Of a DNA stretch of 64,000 bases, positions 46,975 through 58,570 are shown piece after piece (position 1 is the first letter of the stretch; each line of letters starts with the position of its first letter). Below the pieces are notes generated by a model. It saw only the letters and a list, made by a program, of their open reading frames with translations, was not told the origin of the DNA and did not search any database. The stretch comes from Heterocephalus glaber. Lineage: Eukaryota; Chordata; Mammalia; Rodentia; Bathyergidae. Position numbers and translations under genes: made by a program. The stretch is taken from contig NW_004624805.1 of NCBI RefSeq assembly GCF_000247695.1, positions 1,925,307 to 1,989,306 of the forward strand, given 5' to 3'.

Positions 46975-47401
46975 TTAAGTATTGTGACTCTGAAATTAAC
47001 CAAACTTTACTGACAATGTTCCTGGTTTTCAAACTTTGTTCTTCAACACTGTTAGACGTTTTTTCCCTCTAACTTTTCTCAGTCTTTCGAAATATTTTAA
47101 GTAGTGAACATCATATGCCTAGTAGCAACACAGTGCTGCTAGACTTCTTGCCCCCAAATGACCCACTTATTAATATAACCAACTGGAATATGGGCTTTGG
47201 CCAGTGACTAATGCAGGTAAGGAGGATAGGTATTTCTGTTTGGTAACATGGCCCAGCCGAACTTAAACCTATTCTGTATTTGGGAATCCCGCCCCCGCCA
47301 TGAATCTTTGTTATCTTAAATGTGAGAGTAATTTGCTATGGTGGGTTGTTTTTTCAATTCTTTTGTATAGTTGAAAGTTTTACTTAAAAAGTAACATAGA
47401 G

Positions 47402-47486
47402 CTGGACTGGTGAATTAGCTCAGAGGTACTGCACTTGCCTCAAGCACAAGGTCCTGAGTTCGATCCCCAGCACTGAAAAAAAAAAG
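47402..47486 (+). repeat. ID SINE
   Basis: GAATTAGCTCAGAGGTACTG, GAGTTCGATCCCCAGCACTG, A-tail. Confidence 0.9.
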
Positions 47487-47822
47487 TGAACATATAGCCT
47501 GCATATTCGAGAATGAAGTTTTTCTTGTATTAACCCTAAAAACATTTTTGCATACTTTCACGAGACTTTTATGGGAAGCATAACTTGGGTTCCATAAGGA
47601 GACAGGACCATGGGAGAATCTTGAATGGAAATGCCTAGTACAAAAATGAGAATCTACATAATTTGAACAGTTAATAGACCACTGCCCCAAGTTAGGAAAT
47701 GGAATAAATGCACATTTTAATAAATGGCAATTCATACTGTGCTTTTTGAACATGCTTACTTTATGAAAGGTATTTTATGTCTTCTTTTTTGGTGTTGGTG
47801 AGCCCTCCCACCAACAGGCTAA

Positions 47823-47862
47823 GAACATGCTAAGCATGTTAAGAGCATGCTAGCACATGTTC
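47823..47862. promoter_or_regulatory. p53-family-like CATG array
   Basis: Four RRRCWWGYYY-like decamers, each with one mismatch, have CATG cores at 47826, 47835, 47846 and 47856. A perfect AACATGCT-A-AGCATGTT palindrome spans 47824-47840. Confidence 0.35.
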
Positions 47863-48337
47863 TACCTTGTACCTTACCTGTACCACCATCCTCCACAACT
47901 GTGTCAGCTTTTGAGGGAGTTAAACACTTCCTGAATCTAACCTTTCAAACTTGGTTAGAAAGAATCAATAAAAATGGCAGTGGTGAACTTTGCACCCTGT
48001 GATCAAATGGTCTTTCTCAGCTTGTTCCCCCAGCTTGGGAGTTCCTTAGGAAGTAACAGGGTAAGATTTAAATGTATATGCTTAGAAGCAGTTTGAAATC
48101 CGTAAACCGAATCCTACAGCAGAGTCTTGGGTCTGGGCTGGGCTTACCAGAAATTGAATGGTGGATGCATGACAGTCACCTTTTGCCCACCCACCCTGTT
48201 CTTTCTACTGTACACCTGAGGCTGTTTATGCTTCCCTCCTCTGGGTGGGGACCCACAGCCTCTCAGACTGACTGCTGGGTCTCAAGTTCCAGCCTCCTGA
48301 TAGACCACCTCTGTCTTCCTAAAAACAAACCCTCTCA

Positions 48338-48440
48338 GGCCAGGGATTTAGCTCAGTGGTTCCATCGCCTGCCTAGCAAGCGGAAGGACCTGAGTTCGAT
48401 CCCTGGTTCCTAAAGCAAAACAAAACAAACAAAAAAAAAC
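48338..48440 (+). repeat. ID SINE
   Basis: GCCAGGGATTTAGCTCAGTG, GAGTTCGATCCCTGGTTCC, A-rich tail. Confidence 0.95.
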
Positions 48441-48478
48441 CCCTCTCCCATCAGATAGCGTTCATTTAGTACTTGTGC

Positions 48479-48551
48479 CAGGGATTTAGCTGTGGTTTCG
48501 CCGCCTGCTGAGCAAGCTCAAGGACCCGAGTTCAATCCCCAGTACCAAAAA
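48479..48551 (+). repeat. ID SINE with target duplication
   Basis: AGTACTTGTGC at 48468-48478 and 48555-48565 flanks a body that lacks CA of CTCAG in the A box. Confidence 0.94.
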
Positions 48552-48565
48552 GAAAGTACTTGTGC

Positions 48566-49438
48566 TTGTCTTCTTTTGATGAAAATATTGGAGTTTACTC
48601 AACTCTGAGTTTTACTAAGAGCGTCCTATAGACTTGACTCCTGCTCCCCTGTGAGACCGAAAAAGTTGCCCAGCAGGAGATAGGGCTCCTTATCAGGAAT
48701 GACTGATAACTGCTTTATTTTTCCCTCTGGACGTGTGATTTTGAGGTGTTAGTGCAAGGCCGGGCTAACCAAGAACACCCTCAGTTTCTGTTCTAAGTGG
48801 AAATTTGCCCAGACTAGAGACAAATGGAACTAAATACGCCATAATGCTTCCATGTCTACATGCCTTTCCTCCTGCCCCTTTAAAAGTCATCTCTCGGCCA
48901 TGTCTTTTATGTGTGCCCCTCCCTTACTTTGAATGGCTCAGAGGCTTCCTAGAAATTGACTGTGTCTCTAATTTCTGCTGAACTGATTTTATTAAAAACT
49001 GCACCATAGGGGGTTTGACCTTCTGAAATACCAAACGTGTCTGCTTCAGAAAAGTCTCAAAGCTCTCTGAAACGCTGGTAAATCTGGGTTCAATCTGGGT
49101 TGATTATAGGCTAACAGCTTGAAAGCGGCAGCATCTAGGACCCTGACAGAGCTGGCCTCTGGGGCCCGGACAGCTTTCTTTCCTTGCAGCCTCTTAGTGG
49201 TCCTTTTCTGTGCCTCTCAGCCAAAGTAACTGAACCTCCAAAGTGGTACGAACCTCACCTAGGTAAATCGTGTGAGCTCTTTGAGTGCTCAGCTTTGTTG
49301 TCTGTTAGACGGGGGCAGTGATTAAAAACTATAGGACTAGGATTATTGTGAAAAGGTATTGTATGCAAGGCTATGTTCACTCCCCAGCACCAAAAAAAGT
49401 CTTGTAGTTGTTTCTGTTAATATACACTGGTCTCAGAT
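48566..49438. other. Unassigned stretch
   Basis: A degraded MIR-like trace near 49280-49360; otherwise nothing supported. Confidence 0.3.
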
Positions 49439-49530
49439 TGCTGGGGACGTAGCTCAGTGGTGGATTGCTTGCCCCACTAATGGCAAAACCCACACTGAAA
49501 CAAAACACAAATGTAAAATAAAACAAAAAC
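49439..49530 (+). repeat. Diverged ID-type SINE
   Basis: GCTGGGGACGTAGCTCAGTG with a degraded second half and an A-rich tail. Confidence 0.8.
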
Positions 49531-49827
49531 TTAAAAAAAAAATCTCAGATGAATATTCCTTAAAATTTGAGACTTTGTGCTCATCTTTGTACAGTGGCTG
49601 TTTTTACTTAACTTTTTAATATTTCAAGTCTTTGCGTATTTTAGGTCTGTAGGCCCTGGATTACCTGCAGGCTGCATTTAGCATTTTTAACACTCAGTTT
49701 ACTGCTTCTACATGTGCTTTTCTTGTACCTACTTATTATGTTGGTTTGTAATTGTTTCCTTTGGAATAATCTGCATGGTTACTGATAAGAATATTTGAGA
49801 TGTATGTACTTACTTCAAGTTTTGGTA

Positions 49828-50015
49828 CATTGGTACCCCGATTCATGAACACTTGTTTGTGAGCAATTTGGTTCACAAACAGAAGTGTTTGACAAAATTT
49901 TGTTTTTGTTTGCAAACTCTGAGTCTGGTGACAAGCACCGCAGTGGTCATCTTTCCCACACAAACACAAATATGGTCATCTATTCCCAAACTGTAGAACA
50001 AATGAGGCACCACTG
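49828..50015. mobile_element. 188-bp Tc1/mariner-like MITE
   Basis: Terminal inverted repeats CATTGGTACCCCGATTCATG and (reverse) CAGTGGTGCCTCATTTGTTC match at most positions. TA lies directly outside both ends (49826-49827 and 50016-50017), the target duplication of this superfamily. An internal hairpin (AACACTTGTTTGTGAGC against GTTCACAAACAGAAGTGTT) is present. It has no transposase frame. Confidence 0.8.
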
Positions 50016-51338
50016 TATATGGCAGAATGAAGTTTCTTTAGGATTTCGCAGTTGATGTGGCTAATCTTCACAGTGAGGTGACAGGTACTGTCCCTGCAGT
50101 CAGTCCTTGGATGGCTTTTGTCTAATGAATGCATTCTGACCAAATGTCACTATCAGTTGTCCCATTGGTGCCCCTGGCAAGATGTAATCGTACCACAACT
50201 GGTTTTTGGAACTTTGGTAATTCTTTTGTTCAGGGAGAGACAAGGGTGGCTAGTCAGTGAAGACCCATTAAGTTTTTCTGGAGAGAGTTAATTTAGTTTG
50301 TTCCTCTGTGGATCACAATTAAAATGGAAAAATTAACTGCTGCAGATAGCCACTCGCTCCCCTTCCCTCGACCTAATTCATTGTCAGTGCTGCTCCAGTC
50401 TGCTGACTTGAAAGGACAGATCACCGATCTGAGAATCTGAGAGCCCATGAAATATTGAAATGAAACCCACTTTCCCATTTGGCCACCTTTTTATTTGGAG
50501 TGAGCTTACACTCTAACCCCGTGCACACTGATCTGCTCACTGCACTGTTTTACAGAGTGGTGGTGTGGTTCGCTTCTCTGTCCTCTCAGAAATGTGGAGA
50601 CAGAACTTGGAAGAGCTGAGTTTAACCAGAGTTAGCAGATTTCCAATGGATCTACCAGCCAAACTGCAGCACATTTTCCCCATTCTGTGAATGTGAAAAG
50701 GGTAACAGAAAGGCACTGATAAGCAATCTTGGGAGATGCTTTGGTAAAGTTAGATCGTATCTCAAGGCTTTTGTCATTCCTGAAGACTGTTAAGAGATTC
50801 ATTTTACCCAGTAGCCAGTGGCTACATGGCCTCCAGGGGCTAGTTCTGATTGTGATTAGCTACCTGTGTCTAGCGGACTAGTTTGACGCTGGACTGAATC
50901 TGAGTGGAACCCAGGAATGATCAGCTGATAACTAGGTATTGCAAGATATATATACCTGATGCTAATCAAATGGGCTCTGTAATCCTGGAATACTTCTACA
51001 TTTAACAATTCTCAGTACAGGACAAAAGTAGATGTCAGAACTTGCAATTTGTTTTTAGACGAGTAAAGACTAAGTTAGTTGTGAGGAATTAATAAATGCA
51101 GAGGCTGTTGTGTAAATTTACTCTGAAAGATCTTGCGTTACAAACCTAATGGAACAAAAATTGTTTTAGCAGTTAAACCCCAGAGAAATACAAAAAGCTC
51201 TTTATCCCTGGTCTCTTCCCCTTGGAATTTCCCCGGGGAACTCAGGAGGACAGTGGAAAAACACCACACTTCTTGAGGCTGTTTCTTACTTTGTAAGTGG
51301 TAGACGTCCACACTGAAGCATCTTTTACTAAACTGAAC
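50016..51338. other. Unassigned stretch
   Basis: No gene or recognisable repeat. Confidence 0.35.
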
Positions 51339-51350
51339 GGATGTAGTTTT

Positions 51351-51440
51351 TTGTTTTTTTTTTTGGTATGGGGGATCGAACTCAGGTCTTTGTGCTTGCG
51401 CAGCAGGAAGTGAAACCACTGAGCTAAATCCACGGCCCCA
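51351..51440 (-). repeat. ID SINE with target duplication
   Basis: GGATGTAGTTTT at 51339-51350 and 51442-51453 flanks the body. Confidence 0.95.
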
Positions 51441-51767
51441 AGGATGTAGTTTTGATAAGCATGGACTTTCATCCACAGTTGCCTTGGTAAATGAGGTATT
51501 TCCCCTGAATTTAGGGGCTGAACAGTGAACTCTCAGTGGGAAAGAGATGTGATCAGCAGTAACCTTTGTACCCTTGAGTCATCCATCCACAGGAGTTAAA
51601 GACCAGATTAAGGATTTTCTTCATCAGCCATCCTGATTTGGGTTGTAGATAAATGAACAAATGTAGTCTTTCTCTTTTGTTTCTCTATGCTAATGTATTG
51701 TTTTGCAGACTATGTGTGTGCATGTGTATGTGCAAATATGTGTGTATGTGTGTGTATATTTTTTCCT

Positions 51768-51945
51768 ATGGTGGTACTGGGGATTGAACCCAGGGCCTTC
51801 ACACTGATCCCCAAGCCCTATTTTTTATTTTGGGACTAGGTCTTGCTAATTTGCCCAGGTATGTAGAACTCAAAAGTTGCAATCCACCTGCCTCAGCCCT
51901 GCAAAGTACTGGAATTACAAGGATCCACACTGTGCTGCCTACGGA
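51768..51945 (-). repeat. B1-dID composite SINE
   Basis: GGTACTGGGGATTGAACCCA followed by GTCTTGCTAATTTGCCCAGG and GTACTGGAATTACAAGGATC. Confidence 0.88.
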
Positions 51946-51961
51946 TTATAATTTTTTATGG

Positions 51962-52046
51962 TGATTTGGGGATGCAGCTCAGGGGTGAAGCACTTGCCCA
52001 GCATGCTCCAGGCCCCAGATTCTTGATCCCCAGCACCAATTATAAC
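51962..52046 (+). repeat. Diverged ID-type SINE
   Basis: GGGGATGCAGCTCAGGGGTG, CTTGATCCCCAGCACCA. Confidence 0.85.
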
Positions 52047-52680
52047 AACTTTTGTATGGGAAACTTAAAAAATGCCAGTGTGCTAGGGAAGGGAGTTGAA
52101 GAGAAATTCAAATAGCCTGAAAATTAATGAAGCATTGCTAAGGTCAAATGGCTCAGCCTGCCATTTAAATTTGGTACCGTCTCCAAGCTGAATTGAGGAT
52201 GCTAATTCTGACCTGGAAGTAGATCATTAACTTCCTTTAAACTTTCATTTGGATGTTTGAAGATATGCAAAGTTTCCATCACACAGAGTTCTAACAAGGA
52301 ATTCAGAACAGCTACAGAAGTAGAGGGACCCGACAGTGCAGTGCGGCCTGGCTCGGTCCACCCTCCCTGCAGCCCCCAGGCTGGGCCACTTGGGGAAGCC
52401 CCTTTCTCCTCCGGACAGCCTCAGCCCAGAAGCTGGCGTGAAAGCAAGGACGAGCGAAGGGCGAACATTTCCTCCGCCTCAGCTCTCACCACCGCCATCA
52501 AGGATCGCCTTCCGCTTCCAAGCTCACGTGACTCTTCTGCCGCCACTTAGGGTTCTTGTGTTTCTTTTATGGTATTATTATATAATATTTTCTTAAAAAT
52601 ACTTTTTAAATTCAAGGTAAATTTTGAAAAAAAAAAAAAAGAATGTATGTGTAGGAGAGTGATCACTCATGACTTCCAAT
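52047..52680. other. Unassigned stretch with a GC-rich patch
   Basis: A GC-rich block at 52320-52550 has open plus frames but no ATG context, splice sites or family features that I trust. Confidence 0.3.
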
Positions 52681-52689
52681 TGTTTTTGT

Positions 52690-52800
52690 TTGTTTTTGGG
52701 GGGACAGTGTCTTGCTGTCACTAAATTGCCCAGGCTGGACTCGATTCTGCCATTCTCCTCTCCGCCTCCTGGAGTGCTGGGATTACATAACCAGCTTCCA
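52690..52800 (-). repeat. B1-type SINE
   Basis: TAAATTGCCCAGGCTGGACT and GAGTGCTGGGATTACATAAC. Confidence 0.88.
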
Positions 52801-53010
52801 ATTCTTATATTGTTTCTAGTTTCTCATATTCCTTTCATTTATTTAAATTTTTTAATGTTCTGTATATACCGCATGTATTTATTTTTGTATTTTCAATGAG
52901 CCTTGGCTCAAATCAACATCAACCTGCCTTCAGTAGTCGATTAAAAACATGAGTAAGCGTGGAAAAGGGAAACCCTACCTGTCTACAAGTGGCCTTCTAA
53001 AATGAAGTAC

Positions 53011-53099
53011 AGGGCCGGGGATTTAGCTCAGGGGTTCCGGCTCCTGACTTGCAAGCGCAAGGTCCTGAGTTCGATCCCCGGTACAAAAAAAAAAAAAAC
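53011..53099 (+). repeat. ID SINE
   Basis: GGCCGGGGATTTAGCTCAGG, GAGTTCGATCCCCGGTAC, A14 tail. One of the least diverged copies. Confidence 0.96.
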
Positions 53100-53924
53100 T
53101 CTGGAAATAAGCAGGCATGCTCTGTCTGTAAAGCCTGGTTTCGAGCTCTGCCCCAGCCCCTTTGCTCCTTCCTCCAACGGCACAGACTGGCCAGGGCCCG
53201 GGCTGAGCGGAGGGTCTGCGCATCCGGGACTGTGTGTCAAGAGCCTAGCCCCGCCCTGACACTGGGGGAAGCCGGTTAACAGCTAAATGTTTCAGGGGCC
53301 AGGACTGTGACAACCAACAGGTGCATGATAGATCCCGACACCCTCCGCTTTCCCCCCTAAGAGGGGAGATTGTTGTCAGCATTTGTATGCAGATTGGGGT
53401 GAGCTTCCTCCACGCTGCTTTGAAATGCTCAATTTGTTTATCCCAACTGGGAAACCAGCCCTTTTTGCATAGGCAGAAGATTCCTGGAGCTGTTTTTCAG
53501 GGCTCTCGGCAGTGAATTAGGTTCTGCACGGTACCGGGATTTGCACTGATGCAAGTGGGGCTTCAGTAGCCCAAGCGCTGGGCTGGTTTCCACTCTGAGC
53601 AGCACAAGGTGGCCTGCGGAGGTGCCACTGGCCAGGGCCTCAGCGGCCTGGAGGGCGCTGCTGGCCTCCCGCTGAGCCACCCCGCAGCCAAGGACTGGAA
53701 GGAAAAAGCCGCTCTTCACCGCGTCCTTCGCTGCAGTTCCTCGGCGTCTGCAAAAGACGCCAGCTTTGTCCTCAGCCTTACACTGGGAAATACACCTCCC
53801 TCCTAGGCGGAAGCAGGACCCGTGCGAGTCCCTCCCTACGCTGCCTTTGTGTGACTTGTTTGCCTGAAAAGCTTTCTTTCAAAATGCTCACCCTGATGCT
53901 TTATAAATTGTTAGACTGCTAGAG

Positions 53925-54095
53925 TGTGTATGGTTTTGGTCTCAAATTCAGACTCAGCCTGTTATTAGCGGTGTCACCTTGGGCTAATTAACTTGAGTTT
54001 CCTCCCTTCCATGGTGGAGATTAATAATCCTTTCAACACTGTGTGCTGTGATGAGGATTAAGTGAGATAATGGGAATAAAAACTTAGTTCAATCC
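53925..54095 (+). repeat. MIR SINE
   Basis: TTATTAGCGGTGTCACCTTG, TTAACTTGAGTTTCCTCCCT and GAGGATTAAGTGAGATAATG follow the MIR core order. Confidence 0.85.
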
Positions 54096-54306
54096 CTAAC
54101 AAACCTGCGAATGTCAGTTGCAACTGCTGAGTTGTTTCCTCCGCAGCCATCGCCATGGTTACGAGAGACACAGGCAGGTGGTGGGGCCACCACGGTGACT
54201 CCACACACGGAAGAGCTAGACTTCCGCAGCCTTTGGACAGACTCGAAGATCCAGCGATGTTTACGTTTTGTCGTTGTCTTAATCTGTGACTCTTTAACTT
54301 GCTCGC

Positions 54307-54711
54307 TGCTATGGCAGTGTCTAGATGCCCCCAAAGCCTCATGTGGTCATAGGTGGGGCTTTTCAGAGGTGGCTGGATCTAGGGTGTGTGATGCTGAGAT
54401 CAAGGACGGGATGCTGAGGTTGCTTCCCAGTGAGATGGGAGGATTAAGGTGCCCCACCATGGGTGTGAGTGCTACCCTACGGGTGGGCAGCCTGGATAGA
54501 ATGCCAGGGACAGAAAGAGGACTGCTGCTTCGCTTGCTGCTTGTTGCCTTCTGCCTGCCACAAACTGTTTCTTTTTTGTGACGCCCCTCTGTCATGCCAG
54601 CCTGCCTTAGAGCCAGCCAACTATGGACTGAAACTGTGAGCCAAATAACCCTCTCCCCCTTTAACTCTTTGTGTATTTTGTCTCAGCAAAGAGAGAAAAG
54701 TAACTAAGACA
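54307..54711 (+). mobile_element. Solo LTR, MaLR-like (405 bp)
   Basis: Starts TGCTATGGCAGTGTCTAGAT, ends GAGAAAAGTAACTAAGACA with a GGACTGAAACTGTGAGCCAA block before. Same family as 36609-36897. Confidence 0.8.
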
Positions 54712-55477
54712 CTCTGTATACGTTTCCGTGCTTCTATTTTGCTCAAGACAGTTAAGAAGTACTTTATTTTTATTTAAAAACATTGAAACTCCAATGGGTC
54801 TTACAGAAAGCATGTTACTTATTAGGAACAATTATGATGTGTGGTATCAGCAAGGCCCTTTAGCATGCTTCAGAATCAGGAGGAGCATGACATGCGCCGT
54901 ACAGCAGATGCCTGGCTTGGCACACTCTGTTATTGAATACACACCCAACGAGCATGCGCATGTGCTGCTTGGTTTTTTGACAGAGGGCCCAGTGTTGCAT
55001 GGAGCCCTGGGCAGTGGGCACTGCCTGCTGCCTTGCTGCCTGGTGGTCGGGGTGAAGGGCAGGCCAAGGTCACCCACAGAGAGTTGGGGAGAAAGGAAAG
55101 TTTGCACGAGAGCACACCTGTAACTATAAACTAGGTGAGGGCTGTTCTTAGGCAAATCCACGTTTCTAAGAAATTCGTTGGACTAAAAAATCAGTAGAGG
55201 TTTAATAATAGGAAAACAAGTCATAAATTTACCCAATAGTCATTACTGAGCCTTTACCCACAAGTTTCTATGTCTTCTAGTGCTCTGGTCAGGCAGCCTC
55301 ATGAGGATGTCATGAAGATGCTGACAAACCAGTGGGGTATCCCCAGGTCTGGGAACTGACTGTGCGCCTGCTCCTTTAAGCAGCCACCAGCCACTTCCGG
55401 GGGCACCTGTTGTGTGAGACACAGAAGCAGGTCTAATACATTTCTCTCTAGTCGGGCACCTCTTGAATCTGTTCATT

Positions 55478-55569
55478 TTTTTTCCTCTGGTATTGGGGAT
55501 TGGACTGAGGGCCTCTGCACTGAGCTACACCTGCAAACCTTTTCAAAGTTTTATTTATATATATTTATA

Positions 55570-55627
<58 letters not shown>

Positions 55628-55719
55628 GGGTCTCACTAAGTCACTAAATTGCTCAGATTTGGTTTGAACTTGTGATCCTCCTGCCTCAGCTTCCCAGAGC
55701 CCTGGGATTATAGGCTTGG
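55478..55719 (-). repeat. B1-dID composite SINE with (AT)n expansion
   Basis: ID half GGTATTGGGGATTGGACTGA, B1 half CAGCTTCCCAGAGCCCTGGG. The A-rich linker has grown into an (AT)n tract of about 60 bases (55560-55620). Confidence 0.9.
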
Positions 55720-57025
55720 CTCTCGCACCCCAGCTCAGGCCATCCCTGGGGTCTGCAAAGTTGGCCCAATGCTCCTGCTGCAGACCACCATGTAATCACA
55801 GCTCTCCAGCAGAGCAGGGCACTGTGCCATACGGATGTGGCTTACGTTGGACCAAGGTCCTTCGAGGCAGATGTGGAGATAGCGTGGTCCCCGAAGCTGA
55901 AAGGCTGAGCTGGGAGCAGTGACTGAGGGCAGGCAGGGCAGCACTCAGCTGGGACTCTGTCATCCAACATCTCTAAGTCCAGGGTGGCCAGGCACCTGAA
56001 GTTTTCCCCACCAGAAGTTTGATGGACTTAGGACTAAATTTGGTCAATTGGATTCCACTGAGATCCAGGACTCTTAGCTGACTGATGCTTCGGCACCGTG
56101 ACCGATGTTTCCAATCTGAGGGTAAAGCCACTAGGCCGTGATGAGGAGGGTCTTCGATGGGGTCTTCAGGGTCCTGAGCACCTGGTCCAGGTGGCTCTGG
56201 GGAAACAGGCCTATCCCAGGCACAGCTCCTGGTGGCAGTGCAGCTCACGGAGGTAATGAATGAACGTGGCCACACACTCAGCCTGGCTCTCTGGGGCGCC
56301 ACGGGACTTGCTGTAGAAAACAAAGACAGCAAGTTTTTGCAGCTTTCTCGTCTGGCCCAGGTAAGGAGCAAACTGCTGGAATTCCACACACCACAAGTCA
56401 TGCCCTCATACTTCCTGGAGATAGTTAGCTCCAGCATCTTCAGGACACCACTGAAGATGTCAGGGGGCATCGGGTAAATATTTAACTTCTTACAGCATGG
56501 GTGGACCAAGTGTCTCCTCTGCCGGGCCCACTCAGTGAGGTAGGTTTGGGATTTAAGTTCTACTCTTGGTGAGGTCTGCTATTACCTTCAAGGGCTACTT
56601 TGCCCCCGTCCCTGGACAGCTGCCCACTGTTTGGGTTCTCCATTTGCCCCTGCTGGTCAGCGAAGAGCCTCGGCTCTGGGCCTTGCATTCCAGTTCTCGT
56701 GTACTTTTCATAAATCCAGCATCTGCAGTTTCTTCCTGCATGGCAAAGCTTCCGGGCCAGTAGCATATCAAGCCCATCCAGCACACTTTTAAAGTCTGTA
56801 GGCTTTGCTTCTCTGGGTGGACCATTTCCAGTTCAGCTGTGAGGTCTCTGTTTTCCTCTTCCTACCAGGGACCCCAGAAGGAGGCAGGGGATGGGCCAGG
56901 CCTGTACCATCACCTCAGGAGCTCACTGTGCCCCCGTGAAGGCCTCCATGAACGTTTCATGGAAGACCAGGGCAGGTGGGTCATCCAGAGCAGCACAGGC
57001 TACTGCCCGGTTCCTCAGCAGCTCA
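55720..57025 (-). pseudogene. PRAME-family pseudogene, probable retrocopy
   Basis: Read right to left, successive frames give PRAME landmarks in order: DELLRNRAVACAALDDPP and ETFMEAFTG, then VMVQAWPIPCL, VLDGLDMLLARK, CRKKLQMLDL, HLVHPCCKKLNIYPMPP, FAPYLGQTRKLQKLAVF, SISQLRVLDLSGIQLTKFSP and SQLSAALPALSHCSQL. PRAME proteins are leucine-rich-repeat proteins, some of them cullin-2 ligase adaptors, expressed in germ line and tumours. At least two in-frame TGA stops (after FTGAQ and after RPHS) and several frameshifts break the frame. The pieces abut without kilobase introns, which suggests a processed copy, though the exact exon borders of the parent gene are not checked. The 3' end is bounded by a B1-dID SINE. 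Confidence 0.85.
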
Positions 57026-57360
57026 TCCTGAGTGGTGGGCTCTGAGTATTCACTGTGGTGGGTCTGCGAGGACACGGATCCTGGGGAAAATCTAAGACAA
57101 GACATCTGTTCAGGCCACGCTCAAAATACCCCTTCCGGCCCATCAAGACCGCCACTGGGACATCTCTGGTCTATCCGTGGAGGAAGACTTCTCAGTTTAC
57201 TCCAGGATCTCTGTTCTAGGGGCCCTAAAGCCACAGCTCTGCAGCGCGGAGGCAGTACTATACCATCCACTTCCAACCGCTAATCCTCTGTGTTCCAGTT
57301 TTGGTGAAGTGAGTCGTGTGGACTGAGAGCTCAGCTTTGCTCTGTTCAGGCAAAGTTTCT

Positions 57361-57442
57361 TTCTTTTTTTTTTTTTTACTCAAACTCGGACCTTGCGCTT
57401 TCGAGGCAGGCAGCAAAACCATTGAGCTAAATCCCCAGCCCT
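57361..57442 (-). repeat. ID SINE with target duplication
   Basis: GGCAAAGTTTCT at 57349-57360 and 57444-57455 flanks a body with a small 3' deletion. Confidence 0.94.
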
Positions 57443-57556
57443 GGGCAAAGTTTCTGATCATCACTCTGAGTCCCAAATGCAGATGCAGGTGACAGGGCTC
57501 TGGGAATTGCAGCAGGCGAGGCCCTAACTGGACACGCCAGGACCGAGCCTTATTTA

Positions 57557-57665
57557 TTTATTTTTATTTTTATTTGGAGACAAGGTCTCCCTAAGTTGCC
57601 CAAGCTGGGTATGAACTTGTAAAGCCTCTGGAGTGGACGGGATTACAGGTGTGGGCCACAGAGCC
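57557..57665 (-). repeat. B1-type SINE
   Basis: GAGACAAGGTCTCCCTAAGT, GGGATTACAGGTGTGGGCCA. Confidence 0.85.
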
Positions 57666-57729
57666 CCAGTGTTCAAACCTTCTCTATTGACAAGTGAGCT
57701 TCAGTACACCAGGCCACTTCCCAGCTCGC

Positions 57730-58070
57730 TGCAGTTTGGATCCGAGTGCTCTCAAGGCCCATGTGTTAAGGACTGGTCTGCAGCGGGGCCTACGGGGAGT
57801 GGGAAAGCCTCTGAGATGGGGAGCTTTGAAGGAGCAGCTTGGGTCCCTGGTGTGCCCTCCAGGGGGTTGTGGGGCTCTGCACGCCCTTCCTGTCTCCCCG
57901 TGAGTGGAGCGGGCTGTTCTGTCATGAGACCCCCACCATGATGAGGTGCCTCCCCACAGGGCCAGAGCAACAGGCTCAACAGGCCATGGAGGGGAGCCCA
58001 TGAACCATTTGAACCTGGGGGCTAAAACAAACCTTTCCTTTTCGAAACTTCATTACCTCAGGAATTTGAC
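57730..58070 (+). mobile_element. MaLR-like solo LTR
   Basis: GCAGTTTGGATCCGAGTGCT, CAAGGCCCATGTGTTAAGGA and CACCATGATGAGGTGCCTCC, with an AAACAAACCTTTCCTTTTCG block near the end. Confidence 0.75.
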
Positions 58071-58090
58071 CCGCAAGTGGAAAGCTGCTG

Positions 58091-58570
58091 TTAGCTTTCT
58101 GTTGCTGTGACAGGACACCTGAGAAAGTCAATTTATAGGATGAAATAATGTTGTATTTTTTTTTGATGTATGTTGTTGTATTTTATTTTTTTTTCAGTTT
58201 AAAAATTTTTTTGGCTTACAGTTTCCGAGGCTTTTGTCATGGTCACCTGGCTTCATTGTTTCTGGATCTGTAATGAGACAGGAGCCATGTGCTGGGGCAA
58301 AGCTGCTCACCTCAGGGAGACCAGGAAGCAGAGACAGAGCGAGAGAGGAAGGAGCCCCAGGCAAACATCCCTTCCTGGCAAGCCCTAGTGACCTATTCTC
58401 CCAGCGAGGCTCCCCTGTGAAGTCTCCTCACCTCCAAATAACACACGGCACCGTCGGCTCATCCAGCTCCTCGCCCATCAACAAGGTCAGAGCCCTCTCA
58501 ACGCCATCAAACTCCGGAGGCCTCACTCTGTCTGGGGACCAAGCTTTCAAACCTTGAGCTGTGGGGCGTT
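58091..58570 (-). mobile_element. MaLR-like solo LTR, inverted relative to its neighbour
   Basis: Plus strand reads the family in reverse: TTAGCTTTCTGTTGCTGTGA at the start, then GGGGACCAAGCTTTCAAACC near the end. It lies about 20 bases from the LTR at 57730-58070. Confidence 0.75.

Noticed and set aside
54111..54200. RFX X-box near GCCATGGTTACG
   Set aside because: Several mismatches to the X-box and no gene start nearby.
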